From Xiphydria camelus (lineage: Eukaryota > Arthropoda > Insecta > Hymenoptera > Xiphydriidae), in contig OY783192.1 in the NCBI GenBank assembly GCA_963678675.1, forward strand, positions 6,644,001 through 6,708,000: a stretch of DNA of 64,000 nt, given 5' to 3'. Below the pieces are notes generated by a model, which worked only from the letters and a program-made list of their open reading frames with translations, was not told the origin of the DNA and made no database searches. The position numbers and the translations under genes were made by a program. Shown piece by piece: positions 1-12,258 of this stretch. How positions within the stretch are numbered: position 1 is the stretch's first letter; every line of letters begins with the position of its first letter.

Positions 1-555
1 AAATCCAAGTTAGATCGTTCCCGCGAGGCAACACCGCTGTCGTATATAATAACGAAGGGGAGAGGGCTGTTAAAAAAATGGTCGTCGCGCCGGGATCGTG
101 AAAGGATTCCACGGCGGACTCGCGCGATAGCACCTCGGATCCCGCGCGGGTCGCTCGCACATGCCGACCGGTAATCCCGGGGGCAGGTGTTCCCTCCGCC
201 GGCTGAGAGTTTCCACGAGGAAAGAAAGGATTGAGGAGGCGAGAGCTAATCTCGCGATTTACTACGGTTCACATGAGGACGCGAGACGAGAGCGAGGGAC
301 GCGCCGTCGCGCCTCGATCTCCGTGCGCTCTCGCAACCACCACCACCACCACCACCATCACCGATGCGCGCCTCACGCGTGTACGAAGCGTGTGGTGGAA
401 TTATTACGCGCGCGTTCGTGGGGTTGAATACTTTAACCCTCGTCTCTCGCCGGCGAATGCCCGAGCGCGTTCTCCATTAGGATCCTCTACGCCGAAAGAA
501 TTTCGCGGTGCTCTTAACGAAAGCGTGGCGAGAGGATAGGGAACCGTTTGCCGTA
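1..555. other. CpG-rich sequence, no supported gene
   Basis: No reading frame here has the composition or motifs of a gene. The only clear structure is a CAC/CAT trinucleotide run at about 337-360, which in one frame reads as eight histidines and is best taken as a microsatellite. Confidence 0.5.
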
Positions 556-1001
556 CGGAGAGAAGAGTATTATTAACACTAGATTTACGGACGGTTTCGA
601 CGTTCTAAAATGGTCATTTTGACGGATAATTATCTCGGTAACTACGAAATTTTAGTCTAAGCTACCATACCTATCTTGTACAGCGAAATCTAATCTACAA
701 AAAAGTATTTCACACATTTAGCCTAAAACCTCATAGGTTACTAGATAATCGAAATTGAATGACACTCTGAATAAGTCACTCGTCAAAGCAACGGGGTTCC
801 TTAAATCTAGTGTTAATCACTGTTGTACTAGATGATAGATATGACATTTTGGGGAAAGTATTGCGTTCATTATTTTACTGTATGAGACAACAGTTGACAT
901 ACTTCTAGTGGACTTCCCTAAACGTATGTCAATTCTTGTCATACGGTAAAGTAATGAATGCAATACCTTTCCCAAAATGTCAAATTCATTATTTAGTATA
1001 C
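556..1001. repeat. Foldback MITE, family A copy 1 (interrupted and truncated)
   Basis: The left end, cggagagaagagtat, and the body (ttggggaaagtattgcgttc near 848) match the complete copy at 54135-54363. The two internal arms, about 835-880 and 945-985, are inverted relative to each other. A second MITE (577-812) interrupts the left arm. The outer right end present in the 54-kb copy is missing here, where sequence of another element begins. Confidence 0.7.
577..812. mobile_element. piggyBac-type MITE with TTAA target duplication
   Basis: This 236-bp insertion has inverted ends cactagattta, flanked by TTAA at 573-576 and 813-816. TTAA duplication is the hallmark of piggyBac-superfamily insertion. 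It lies inside foldback family A, whose sequence resumes directly after the second TTAA, so it is the younger insertion. No coding capacity. Confidence 0.75.
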
Positions 1002-1481
1002 GCAAAGAAAAAGAATCGATTAGATCTACTAAAAATTACTTGTGGGGTTGCAAGTAATTATTCATTTATATCAATAAACTCTTTCGATACATCAATTAGA
1101 TATCTCTTTCTTAAGGGGTTATACGCAGTCAGGATTTTCAAAAAATCGATTTTTTTAAAATTTTATTTTCGTAATGTACATATATTTATGTATGTACACA
1201 GAAAAATTTCATGTCAATCCGACGATTATTCTCGAAGTTACACGTACATTTGCAAAAACATCTCGGAGCGTTAGAAACTAGGAGCAGAGGCCCAAGAGGT
1301 AGCGCGGTAGCTAATTTTACAAATAGCGGCAGCTAATTACCTGGAATGCGCTTTGATACCGTTATGCCTTATTTCAGATACCCAAACTGTTATATTGAAA
1401 AGTAATCAGTCTAAATAGCGAAGCCAAGCAGTAAACTCGTACGTTCGTTTATATTTTCTGTTGTGATTTCTCTGTGAAAAT
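1002..1481. other. AT-rich 5' part of a degraded transposon
   Basis: No gene. A stretch at about 1085-1135 (taaggggttatacgcagtca) reappears inverted near 2386-2408, and tgatacatcaatg-like sequence reappears inverted near 2756-2800. So 1.08-2.80 kb probably represents one old element with inverted sub-terminal sequence around the transposase relic at 1482-1859. Confidence 0.45.
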
Positions 1482-1859
1482 GAAGTGTAGTAGAGAAAAG
1501 AGAGCATCTCCCAAGGTGTGCAAAAGTCGAGACCAAAAAAGCGAAGAAATATTTTTAATCCGAAGACAGCTGAGACGGATAAAAGTAGTTTTAGTGCCTC
1601 AGCGAAACAATTTAAAATGCAAGAAGAAATCTTCGTTCCGCGTGATTCATCTGTCGAATATCGAATTTTGAACTTTATTACAGTGTTTGCGGTAATTTCT
1701 AAATATGTGAAGTGTAAAATCTGTGACGGAATTGTGAAGTTTGAAACTGCTTCTGAACGAGGACTTGGTTTTAAAATTGTTTTGTTATGTGATAAGTGTG
1801 CAGTTCGTACCATAGATTCTAGTCCTTTTACTATGTGTAACGTGCTATTGAAACTTTAA
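1482..1859 (+). pseudogene. Mutator/Kolobok-like transposase, N-terminal fragment
   Basis: The frame reads as the N-terminal part of the arthropod 'Mutator-like transposase' domain family. A basic leader contains KSRPKKRR; then comes a region with KCKICDGIVKFE, followed by GLGFKIVLLCDKC, a Cys-pair and glycine pattern typical of that family. The open frame from about 1518 has no ATG; a leader with ATG at 1480 lies in a different frame, so a frameshift is likely. After SSPF the expected family sequence is lost and the frame stops at 1857-1859. The catalytic core is absent, so this is a dead remnant. Family placement is from remembered motifs. Confidence 0.55.
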
Positions 1860-2416
1860 ACGCGTTTTTCTCGAAACTGCGTTTTTGAAGTCGGTGAGCA
1901 AGATATCTCGGAAACGGCTGAACCGATCAGTCTCAAATTTTTACACAAGCTTTTTAAGTCTATTTTTTAGTAATTGGTCGAAGGTTTTTTCTGGCCGATT
2001 AATATTTTCCATTTTATGAACAATTTAAGGTCTAAATTTATGTCGAAAATCGATACTTTTGTTTTGAGTAGCCGCAATTTTGTCAAAAATTAATATTTTG
2101 CTTATTCCTTCGATTAAATACTAGATAATACCTTATTATCGAAATTTGTTTGGTTTTTTCATTTTAGATGATGCAATCCAGAGATATCGTGCTCACCGCA
2201 AGACGCCTTTTTCTTAGAGGAGCTCCCAGAGATCGGTTCTAGCAGCTTTAAAAATAAATATTTTGACAAATGAAACATATGAAAGTAAAGTTAAAAGTTG
2301 TCACAATATGCATATAAATTTTTAAGCCAATAAATTTAAATGTCTTCCCAGGAAAAATTCTTGAAAAATCGGTATTTTTCGGCCTTCTGACTGCGTATAA
2401 CCCCTTAAAATCATGT
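1860..2416. other. 3' part of the Mutator/Kolobok-like relic
   Basis: AT-rich, no ORF of note. Sequence around 1865-2130 (tcgaaactgcgtttttgaag, then a disrupted 'atatctcggaa.cggctgaa' stretch) resembles 31190-31500 at lower identity, so the same non-coding segment occurs twice in the window. Confidence 0.4.
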
Positions 2417-2541
2417 GGAATAGTATGCGATTGCAAGGAAGAAATATCAAATTAATATGAAAAAAGATTTATTTATATCAATTAAATCTTTTTTCATATT
2501 AATTTGATATTTCCTCCTTACAATCATCACATACTATTCCA
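2417..2541. repeat. Long hairpin, about 57-bp arms
   Basis: The arms 2417-2472 and 2483-2541 are inverted copies: ggaatagtatg with tcaaattaatatgaaaaaag on the left and their reverse complements on the right. The loop is about 10 bp. No terminal duplication could be set. Probably a foldback MITE. Confidence 0.7.
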
Positions 2542-2561
2542 AAACGGAACAAAAATGTATG

Positions 2562-2718
2562 GTAAATTTTCGGGCAAGGCCAATTTCTTGTTATGATAAC
2601 TACAATTTTAGTAAAAATTATATTAAAACTTGTAGAAGTCGCAAGCGTTTACTGTAGATTTTACTAAAATTGTAGTTATATCATAACAATAAATTGGCCT
2701 TGTCTCGCATTTTACCAC
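2562..2718. repeat. Foldback with about 57-bp arms
   Basis: The left arm 2562-2618 (gcaaggccaatttcttgtta, then actacaattttagtaaaa) is repeated inverted at 2658-2718 around a 40-bp centre. No coding capacity. It lies 20 bp from the preceding hairpin; the pair may be parts of one older element. Confidence 0.65.
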
Positions 2719-4276
2719 AAATTTTGTAAATGTTACAACTTATTTTTTTCCGTGCACGATTTTTAGGAAGAGATATTTCATTGATGTATCAAAAGATTTC
2801 ATCCAACTTATCCCTTTTCTCTGTGTAATAATGATTAATATACTCTTCTCACCGTGCATGTTATGATGTTCTATGATATACTGTATAGCAATTATGCTAT
2901 AATATTTTTCAAACTCAATGCAATGCTTATAATATTCATTGCTAAACGGGCAATCAGATAAGATCGTAATAAAAAGTATAGAACACGGCTGATATATTTG
3001 TACAGGAAACGCTCTCATACATTTCTCTCCATGTGTGGGAGGTTTGGGTTAGCATGGTTTATAGTTATCTAAAGACGCGAATGAACGTACATGTACATAA
3101 TTTATAAGTTAAACGTGTATATAGCTTCCGACGATAGTCCCTCTCATATTATTATAGCGCGCCTGACACAGCAAAGTGACAAGTATAAACGGTCGCACGT
3201 GTGCATAACGGTTCGCGCACGTTGCGCAATGGGTGTTAGGGACACAGTGAAACTCCCGTGCGCCGGGAGCTTCGGGGGCCGCATTGTATCGAAGAAGTCG
3301 GAGCGCCGCCGCGGTTCAAAGAGAAGAAATTCGACCCGCGTCATCTGCATCGAATGCCACTGAAGAGAGTTCGGTCTCTCCGGCCTCCGCGGACCGAGCG
3401 AGAGAGAGAGAGGAGTACCGCGCGTCTCTCCGACAGTCCCTTCGCGCAATAAAAGCGCGGCGAAGGAGGGAGAGAAAAAAAAACTATTTCGCCACTGCCA
3501 CTAGCGCGCCGCCGACGCTCCACCGCGTGCGACTACAAAGGTTTCTCAATCTCGCTTAATCGCGCGCTCATCTCCCGGCACTATATCTCTTTATTGTCCT
3601 TTTATTCACCCCGTTCGTCCTCGGTTTGCAGGGCCTTTTTTCCCCCCGCCGAGAAAGATGCCGGAGCGGAGACGAGCGTACTTAACCTTCTTTACGATCG
3701 AACTTGCCGCGCGGAGTCTACTCTCGGTGAGAACTGCCCCGCGCGCGACTATCCCGCGGATTACCTCCCACCCTGTCGCGCTGGTGCCTTCGCCGGAGGA
3801 GCGAGAGGGTTGCGAGAGATACCTTGTTCCCCGCGTTGCAAACTTTTCCGGCGAAGACCGAAATCTCCTCGAGGCGGGCGGGATGCGATGGAACTCGACG
3901 GATCCCCGAAAGAGATCCGTCGTAAAAAATGGTGCTTCCTTTTATCGAGCACTTTGGCACTCCTCGTTTTCCACTCTTGCAGGACGCGAGCGTGGTTTGC
4001 ATATCAAACTCTAGACGTATCCAGAGCGTACGCAGGCAGGAGAGAAAACGAGAAGATAAAGAATCATAAATAGATAAGCCATAAGAGCTACTGCTTCTTT
4101 CATCCCCCTCCCCGAGTTGAAATTTGAATACGCGTCTTCGCGTCTCCAAAGGAATTAACATTAGTTCAGACTTACAAGTGGCTAATTTGTCCGCTTTCGC
4201 CAAGTTTAGGCTCAAGTTACACCATAAACAAAATTTGTATCTTTATTATACGTTTGTACAAAGCTTCTTTCCAATA
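2719..4276. other. AT-rich then CpG-rich sequence, no supported gene
   Basis: 2.72-3.05 kb is AT-rich; 3.1-4.1 kb is strongly CpG-rich and purine/pyrimidine biased. Several open frames of 60-165 codons overlap one another on both strands, as expected in GC-rich non-coding DNA. None has a recognisable domain. The base composition would fit a promoter or untranslated exon, but nothing decides it. Confidence 0.4.
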
Positions 4277-4838
4277 CAGTGAGAAAAAGATTGTTAGTTG
4301 AATTGATTTATTTGGTTGGAATTGTTTCGAGCAATTCAATAATTCCTTAATTTGGATAATTATGTTCAATCCAATATACGTTCATCCACAATAAATACAT
4401 GTTTAATTACTATAAGTAAACATTTAGTTACTACAACTCAACATATTTAATCCGCCATATATGACTATTTATGTGCAATTGGATCAAGTAAGTATTATTT
4501 TAGTATAACTAATATTTACTGACATCGATTATATGCTTATACATGCTGTGAATAAACGAATATTGAATTAAATACGATTTCCTTAACTCAAATGAATATA
4601 TTGTTATTTCGAATAATTTAAACCAATTAAATCTTTCAACCGAATTTTTCTCTTCGTGTATGTAATGGAGGAAATTAATGTAGATACTCCGTAATTATAA
4701 AAATTAATATATTTCTTTATGAAATTTCCTTTATAAATTTCATAACGGAATATATTACTATTCATAATAACGTAGGTATTGGATAAAAGCTTTGTATTCA
4801 ATTATATTATAAATTGAATATATATTTTTTTAAAGTGT
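4277..4838. repeat. MITE related, inverted, to 23042-23436
   Basis: The left end cagtgagaaaaagattg belongs to the window-wide class with CAC(T/G)GAGAAA ends. Internal sequence (for example taatccgccatatatgacta at about 4449) is found as its reverse complement near 23235, so the two copies are opposite in orientation. The right boundary at ttttttaaagtg is uncertain. Confidence 0.5.
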
Positions 4839-4928
4839 AGTATTTGTAAACTTTGAAGGTTTAAATTTGGTATTAAAATTTCCTCTCGGGTCTCTTTTTA
4901 ACCTACAGGCCTCCCGATGTAAACTTGC

Positions 4929-5040
4929 ATTCATAGTCGGATCTTATAAATAAGCACGACTCAAGTCACCGTTTCGACCAATAAGTGACCTCCGATGCTG
5001 ACTTAAATTCATGCTTATTTATAAGTAGCAACTATGAATA
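4929..5040. repeat. Short foldback
   Basis: The arms 4929-4966 and 4998-5040 are inverted copies sharing attcatag and cttataaataagca, with a short spacer. No target duplication seen. Confidence 0.55.
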
Positions 5041-6137
5041 CTGTGTGGCCATAGTCTCTAATCGGCAGACGGAGTCACGAAGCACCGTATCGCCGTACAG
5101 ATACGCGAGAGACCGGGCTCGCGGTCCATTCGTCGCGCGCGCAGGGACGTCCGAGTCTCCGAGAATGCACCGCGCGCGCGTCGTCTTTATTCTTATTAAC
5201 AGATCAGCGGGAGAGGCATTGTCCCCCGTCGTCGAGCTTTTCGAACGTACCTCGAGGGATGCGCTTCTTTCTTTCGATTCTCAGCGTCTCCCGTCGGCGG
5301 ATACCGCGGGAGAGATGCAGAGAGTACGAAGAATCGAGATCAGGTAGCGAGGAAGAGAAAAAAGAGAGAGAGAGAGAGAGAGAGGACCTCGACAAAACGG
5401 CCGACCCATCTTCCACGCTACTTCAGAGCCGCGCCGGAGAGCCGCGCGCGACAAAGGATGCACGGGCGAAGAAGAAGGCATCGGTGAATCGAATTATGCC
5501 CGGCTCGTTGGGCCGTGGGGGTACCTACAGCGCATAGGTACCCCCGAGGATCCCTGAATGAATTCGTGGCTCGGTGTTGTCGCACCGGGCCGCGTAATGG
5601 ATGCGTGCCATTGAAACGGGACGGCAAAACGCGTAACATAATATCCAGGTCCTTACGAGCAAGAGCCCATGGCTAATGGAATTTATTAGAGAAGGCCGAA
5701 CGGTATAAGTAGGGATAAGTGTGAGTGCGCCTGCCACCTTTTTTCCTCTTCCGAGGACCCGAGTAGGGGGGTCGGGTAGGTGCGCGTAGGTACCGCACGG
5801 TTGATGGGTGGGTTATGGGACGGTTGGTGTAACGCGCGTGGCCGTATTCCTCTTCACCTGGAATCAAGAGGTCTTCGGGGGTGCCTAGACGCACGAGGGC
5901 CGCGGAGCGAGAGGAGAAAAGATGACCGCGCGCACTCGGGGAACGCTTTAACCCTATGTTACTACCCGGGTACTCACTTTGGACTTTGTATCAATTTCAC
6001 GTTCGATAGGAGATAGATGTCAATTTTTTCATCTGGATCCCCACCATTTCAACGATTTTGAACAGATCTATGTAGTCGAAAAATTTTTTTTTTTTCAAAT
6101 AAATAGGAAATTTTTTACGATAAAAATAGCATTTTTA
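5041..6137. other. CpG-rich sequence with (GA)n and a small GC hairpin, no supported gene
   Basis: It contains a (GA)n run at about 5360-5385. A near-perfect 11-bp hairpin gggggtaccta / taggtaccccc lies at about 5517-5545. ORFs here are overlapping and featureless on both strands. Confidence 0.4.
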
Positions 6138-6297
6138 CCGTATCATTCAGTAGCGCCGAAACCTAAACTCATTATAAAGAATTTGTACAGAGGAGACTAT
6201 TCTGTGTACTGCTTATAACAGTAAATAAAAATGTCTCCTCTCTGCGCAAATTCTTGAAAACGAGCTCGAGTCTCAGTGCCACTGGATGAAGCAGTAA
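6138..6297. repeat. Degenerate foldback
   Basis: Two arms, about 6138-6200 and 6228-6297, are imperfect inverted copies; the best parts are caaattctt against aagaatttg and agaggaga against tctcctct. Old and diverged; no clear ends. Confidence 0.45.
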
Positions 6298-7017
6298 AAA
6301 TTGCTGGTCTTTTTTTTTCGTGGAACGAACACGACGACGTTCGTGTGTCGCGCGCTTTCCCGCAGCGCGTGCGGGAGAGACGGGAGAGAGCGCGCGATGG
6401 GGGAGGGTCGTTACGCGCAATTTTCTTCGCCCTCATCGAATCGTACTTATAAGCGAGTCGTCCGATCTACAGGTTCTCTCGTTCGTCCGACGGCAATCTC
6501 AACGTTCGCCGTGGAGCGTTACTATGTAGCGCGTCTCTCGTTAAGAAATTTTCGTCGTTGAAGTGGCCGAGGAGAAAGTTCTCTCCCGAGTGCTTCCGAG
6601 GAAAATCTTGAAAAACGGAGAGACGGAGCGTCGAGGCGGAGGTAGCGGTTGGGCGGAGCAGCCCATGAACGTGGGGTGAGCGGCGAGGCGCGAGAAAGAG
6701 TAAAAGAGAGAAATGCGGAGGGGTTGAGAGGAAGGTGAAACGGTTTTAATTGGAAGAGAAGGAGGAAAGTGGAGGGAGGGTATAGTGGCAGGGTGGTTGG
6801 TTCTTTACCGTAGAGCTTAGGTACACCCCGGTGCCCCGTTGCGCACGTACATACATATGTACATACATATGGCTCCATACCGACACCTGTAAGTACTGCT
6901 GTACGTAGCGCACATGAACGAATACGCGCGCGCGTACTTTACCTGTCGTCCGACTTAAGCATTACCTTTGGCTGTCTTAATCGAGCTTCGGGAGAGAGAG
7001 AGAGAGGGAGAGAGGGA

Positions 7018-7062
<45 letters not shown>

Positions 7063-8311
7063 AGAGAGAGAGCAAAAAACTTAATTCGTTTCCCATTGGA
7101 ATTTACGCGCCACCCGCCGCGCTCGAAATAAAACGCCGCCCTCTGAGAGAGTAGAAGAGCACCGCTCTATCCCGCAGGGCCGGTAAGCATCGCGCGCGTG
7201 TGCCCCGTCATATACGGGTCCCTCTCCCTCTTCCTCCCGTATCCGGATCCCGCGAGCGAGACGCTCCCGACGAGGTGTCCGTACGGCGGCGATATGTGGG
7301 AAACGTGACCGAATGCCCACGCGCCGCCGCCGCCGCCGCGCTAGAGAGAAAGGAAGAGGGACCGGTTTCGGTGCGTTATACGAGTCGGGAATTCGTAATG
7401 CGAGAGATCGCATTGGATGGTTAGAGGTTCCGCGCCGCGCCGGTCCGACTTCGTCACCCACGCGCGTACGTGAGCGCGCACTCGCTCGATGGCCGTAGGA
7501 AGGTATTGTGAGCATTACCCGCGCGAACGGGCGCACCGATCCGGCGTGCGGATTGCGCGGTCGTTAACTCGTGGGCGATCTACACGATCTTACACACGAG
7601 AGCTGCGGACGTGCTCGTGTGGGGCAGCGCGGCGCGGCGTTCTGTGACTGACGGCAGCGCGAGAACGACTATACCTTCTTTCGCGTGCGGCGAATATGAG
7701 ATCTACATATCCGCATGCGCCGGGGCTCTCTTACGATTTTAACATTGGCGCGTTAATTAGCGTTATTAATAGTCGATACGGATCTCCGGGGTTCGCATTG
7801 AATTACGATTCGTGGCGGCGACCATTCTGTTACTCCCTTCCGATAAGATCGGACATGTCGGAACTATTAATTCAACGTTTTCTGCGTGGTGTGAGAGGGG
7901 GGGAGGGAGACGGCGCCTCTGAACGCCGAGTAGCTACGATTCATTATGTAATCTAGGTATAGGTACCTAAATATACACCCTCTCCAGAGTAGACCTATTC
8001 AATAACTTTATCGACCGAAACTCCTATATTCGTGACACTTTGATAAATTATCCGCCACTCTCACATAATCCTGATCAGTATATCTGTACAAGTGTTGCTT
8101 ATAGCCTCCCTTTTTATAAGTCCTCATAATTAAGCCTGCAGTGACACAAAGTGCCGTAAATTCTTAACGGATTTCAATATAATCAATTGCATTATGTCCG
8201 TAATTTTTTAATGAACATAGGGTTTTCCTCTGGGTCAGAGGTCAGAGAACACCCAGTACATATATAGGTATATACATACATAGGTATATATCCACTGTAT
8301 ATATATGTATA
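6298..8311. other. CpG-rich sequence, no supported gene
   Basis: Long CpG-rich interval with many overlapping spurious frames, including one of 151 codons on the minus strand at 7081-7536 that is arginine-rich and low-complexity. No domain was recognised and no ordered splice pattern found. A (GA)n microsatellite lies at 6989-7073 and palindromic tacatacatatg repeats at about 6848-6870. Confidence 0.4.
6989..7073. repeat. (GA)n microsatellite, about 85 bp
   Basis: Almost uninterrupted GA dinucleotides with occasional GG interruptions. Long polypurine tracts of this type are common near insect promoters and can bind GAGA-type factors, but nothing ties this one to a gene. Confidence 0.85.
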
Positions 8312-8881
8312 CAGGGTGTTCGGAAAAAACACCGACACAGAAATAGGGGTGATAGGTTACGTCATTACAAGTATTTTGATATAAGGGACCTATACCCGCA
8401 AGCGCCCCCTTCTGGAGATATCAACTTTTCAAGTTTATAACGACCGAGGTTGATCAAAGTAGAATAATAAGAAACGTATCAAGATGGTAACGAATATTTA
8501 ATTTTACGAGATACAAAAACAATGTACTACAGCAAATGCTCAAAATGACGGCCACCCATGTCCATGCATCATCGGAAACGATTCTGGATAGATGTGCCAC
8601 TGCGCAAACTGCTTGCGGAAAGAATAACCGCTTGGCTCAAGTCCTCGTACTTTTCGAAGATGATGCGGATACAAGGAGTTTTCATTTGTTTTTCAATTGT
8701 ACAGGTAGACAAAAAACTCAATATTATTCTACTTTGATCAACCTCGGTCGTTATAAACTTGAAAAGTTGATATCTCCAGAAGGGGGCGCGCTTGCGGGTA
8801 TAGGTCCCTTATATCAAAATACTTGTAATGACGTAACCTATCACCCCTATTTCTGTGTCGGTGTTTTTTCCGAACACCCTG
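8312..8881. mobile_element. Tc1/mariner-type non-autonomous element with transposase 3' remnant
   Basis: The 570-bp element begins cagggtgttcggaaaaaa and ends in its reverse complement. It is flanked by TA at 8310-8311 and 8882-8883, as for Tc1/mariner insertions. The arms are about 155 bp and nearly identical, ending at the same tgatcaaagtagaataat sequence. Inside, on the minus strand, the frame ending at a TAG at 8527-8529 closes with GGRHFEHLL, a C-terminus I recognise from mariner-type transposases; it is broken by an upstream stop within a few codons. It is thus an internal-deletion derivative keeping a short piece of the parent gene. Confidence 0.8.
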
Positions 8882-8899
8882 TATATTATAAGAACCTGC

Positions 8900-9106
8900 C
8901 CGGAGAAAAGTTTGTGGTAACCACTCTCACAATCCACGTGCTAAGTTTTAATTATCGCGGCACATGACGTTCAGTACCATAACTATGTTGATATTTATCA
9001 TAAATATTTATATATCGACATATTTATGGTACTGAACGTCATATGTCGCAATAATTCCATCTTACCACATGGATTGCGTGAGCCGTTACCACAAACTCTT
9101 CTCCAT
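8900..9106. repeat. Foldback MITE, family B copy 1
   Basis: The arms are inverted copies: gttcagtaccata on the left and tatggtactgaac on the right. The outer sequence agtttgtggtaaccactct matches the copies at 17758-17991 and 58501-58925. The ends are eroded, so the terminal duplication is not visible. Confidence 0.7.
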
Positions 9107-11588
9107 GTGATTAGTTTGACCTATCAGCACCATTTTCTAAAAAGGGAAGTCTGGCCAATTCCTGATCACTTCCTAATCACGATTTCTACACGGGGACAGG
9201 AATCACCCGGGGACACGAAATACCCACGTGTGTGTGCCATTATAGGATTACAAAACTACAACATCAAGCGTTACCGTATAACCGCAAACACGCGCGCCCA
9301 CGTATCGCATAACAATTTAAAAAAAAAACAAATTCAAATCCCTTCTCCCGCCTGTCTCCGCGGAAATGCCCACGCGTACAGGCACGAGCTACCTTCGCAT
9401 CTCCCTTCCGCCATCCTCCGTCATTTACCTCCGCTCGCGGCTCCCCGCCGAGCTGTCGTTACCGCGAACGCGTCACGAGTCTTCGCGCGGCCAAACTAAA
9501 TCTGATAAGCCGAGGTTAAGATCGATGTTTCGGGGAACGCGCGGGTAGGAGAGGCGTTCCGGGGTGAGTCGGGAAGGATGGAGGAAGGAGCTGGGGAAGG
9601 GGCGGTTGTGCGTTTGGCAGGTCGCGGATATTGGAAGGAAGCATCGTCGAGCCACCGCCACCGTAGCAGATGATCTTAGGCCTTCGGATGAGGGTCCGCG
9701 TCCCGTTGCGAGGGGTCGCCCTTACGTCGGATCGAGGTCGACTTGCCCCCCCTCTCTTCCCCTTCCCCGTTTCCTTCCGCATCCAACCCACCCTGGACCT
9801 CGCCGGCAATTAGATCCCGACGTTGCTGCGACGACTCGCAATCAATAACCGCACGACGCGCGGCGCGGAGCACGTGCCGCTAATGAGAATTAAAGCAACG
9901 TCGGTGCGGTGATAGTCAGTCGGCGGGTGGCCGTGCGGTGCATATACGCGGCCACGCGTGGGCGCGCTCGACGGTTTTCTTCCTTTCCACGGAGGATTTG
10001 CCCGAGCGTTCACCCTCGCGCTTATAAGTGAAATCCGTCGGCTCTCCTCTTCCTCTGTATTATTTATTTTGCTTTCTCCCTTCCGCTTCCCTCGGACGGG
10101 CCAACTTTGCACCCCACCGCCTGATATCCACACGCCAACGCCGACCGACGATTCCGTCCCTTCCTTCCTCTCTCTCTCTCTCTCTCGCTCTCTGGATACC
10201 TATCTCATCCGCGCGGCTGTTATTACGGGACGTTAATTTCGACCCCGCGAGAGAGCATTTCGGGACGAAACGCGTCCTTAGAAAAGGTCCGGGAAAAGCC
10301 AACCGCGCCTCGTTAGACAGACATTTCAAGGGTTGGCATGGAAGCCGACGACTCCACGAGGCTACCACACCTCATCCGCCCACGCGTCGGCCCCCGAGAC
10401 ACTCCGTTTCGGGTCCTCTCATTTGCATACGCGAGCCGGCGATCCGTGCAGCGACGCCGCGCGTGCGTGTGACCCTTGCTCGCGTGTGTCGCGTGCATCT
10501 GCCGGGTGAACGCGTACACGCGAAACGGCGTGTACGTCGTTGTGTGTACAGGTGTACACGCCGGGGCGTAGCGACGCGCATTGCACGGCGGAGAAGTAAA
10601 CACCGAATACCCGCAACCGGTCTCTTGCGCCGCGCGCCACGAACGACGAGAAACGCGCCGCGCGGTAATTCCGCGAGGCGAGAGCGTCGTCGCGCTGCCG
10701 GAATGCAAATTAACGGGCGCGAAGAACGGTTCTGGCATTCGAGAAATCCTCCCGAAGGTTTCCCGCGGAGGCGACGTCGCACGGAGTCTCGTTCGTCGCG
10801 CGAAATTCTCTCGAACGCTGCGATGTGCCGGAATTGAATTCGCTACTTTGTAAGATCGCATAACGATGCATTCACGGCGGCGGCGGCGGGCGCGCGGTGG
10901 CAACGGGGATTGGAAGAAGGGAAGGGGAAGGACCGCGGGCGAGGAGTCTCCCTTTAAACTTGAAAATAGTTAAAGTGAATAAGTTTAACGCGACTCGCGG
11001 TGTGCAACGAGGGGGTAGTCGCGGTCGAGGGTGGCGTGGGGGTTGCGAAAGGAAAGGCAGGCGGGGGTGCGCGCGCGCGCTTGGTTAGCGACCTCCGCGG
11101 ATTCCAGGCGCACGCGATGTTCTATTATGCAAATTTAATATTGGTCGTGACGTCACGGATGGAACGCGGTGTGCCGATCCCGGCTCGCGTGCGTGTGCGC
11201 GACTACACAGGGCGACGCTCCGTATAGCATCCGCGCGCGCGCTTTTAAATTCGCGGAGGACGTGATAAAGCAGCGACATTTGAAAATGTCAGAGTGATAA
11301 ATACGCGGCGATAATGCCTACTCGCGCGGGGCCCCGTCGTCTCGTCGCTCCCGCTACCCCCGAAGCACCCGCGGTTACGCTGAGAAAGTCGCGCGGGGAG
11401 GGGGCCTCTTCTTCTCTTCGAGGAGAGTCAATGAAAAGCCTCGACACCGGGCAATTGGATATATCTGTACGTCGTCTCGAGGGAAGTCGGCGGACGAGTG
11501 TACAAAACGTGTGTCGTTCGACGCAACTATTAAGACTGACGGAGAGCAGCTCCGACTGTATGTGATTTTTTTAATTGACTCCGGAGAA
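9107..11588. other. CpG-rich sequence, no supported gene
   Basis: 9.1-9.3 kb is AT-rich and featureless. 9.35-11.55 kb is very CpG-rich, with large mutually overlapping frames on both strands (the longest 269 codons, plus strand 10028-10837), arginine-rich and without domains. A (TC)n run lies at about 10166-10193. It could hold a promoter or untranslated exon, but I cannot show one. Confidence 0.4.
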
Positions 11589-12258
11589 CACTCAGAAAAA
11601 GGATTAGATCAAGATGATAAAATGCATGCTAATTAAACGTGTTTAGTTATTCTAACCAAAATACTGGTCGATTAAACTAAACATTTAGATATTCCAACCG
11701 AATATTTCTTTACTCCAACCAAAAAGTCATCAATTTAATCAAACAGATTAAAGCTCCATATCGCGTTACAAATGCCAAAAGGTCGTATACGCCACTTTAC
11801 ACCCTTTTAGCATTGTAAAAATCAAGAGCTTATAAAAAAATGTCTTCTCGAAATTGATAGAACATAGAAATATGTAAAAATGGTCTAAATATGGTGAAAT
11901 AAAAATTCGAGAAACTAAAGGCAAAAGGGCGTATAGGATATGGTTGATATGCCCTTATGGCATTAGTTTTCGTGATTTTCCGAGAACTTAATGCCAAAAG
12001 GGCGTATAGACGATACCAATTACGCGCTTTTCCTTTTAAGTTTCCAATTTTTTTTTCATTTTACTTTGTTCATATTTAGGCAAATTTGAGTAAATTAAAA
12101 AATGTTTCTTATACGCCTTTTTGAATTTATAAGGGCATTTTTTGGGGTGTACGACCTTTTGGCATTAGTGACACGATTTTTCGTTAAACAGTCTGATCAT
12201 CGACTCCAACATTTTGGTCAAATTATTATTTTTTAAATCCAAATTATTTTCTTCAGTG
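11589..12258. mobile_element. MITE, family C copy 1, interrupted
   Basis: It starts cactcagaaaaaggatt and continues with cgtgtttagttattctaacc and related stretches, shared with 22709-22952, 53544-53770 and (inverted) 21356-21590. The opposite end is ttttcttcagtg at 12258. A separate foldback (11764-12173) has inserted in its middle. Confidence 0.55.
11764..12173. repeat. Foldback nested in family C MITE
   Basis: The ends are inverted: aatgccaaaaggtcgtatac at about 11770 and its near reverse complement at about 12150-12170. The motif 'gccaaaaggrcgtata' recurs internally at about 11918 and 11990. No coding capacity. Confidence 0.6.

Noticed and set aside
161..427. Frame with eight consecutive histidines
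   Set aside because: Produced by a CAC/CAT microsatellite; nothing protein-like around it.
10028..10837. 269-codon open frame on the plus strand
   Set aside because: Arginine/serine-rich, overlapped by equally long frames on the other strand, no domain. Expected in CpG-rich non-coding DNA where stop codons are rare.
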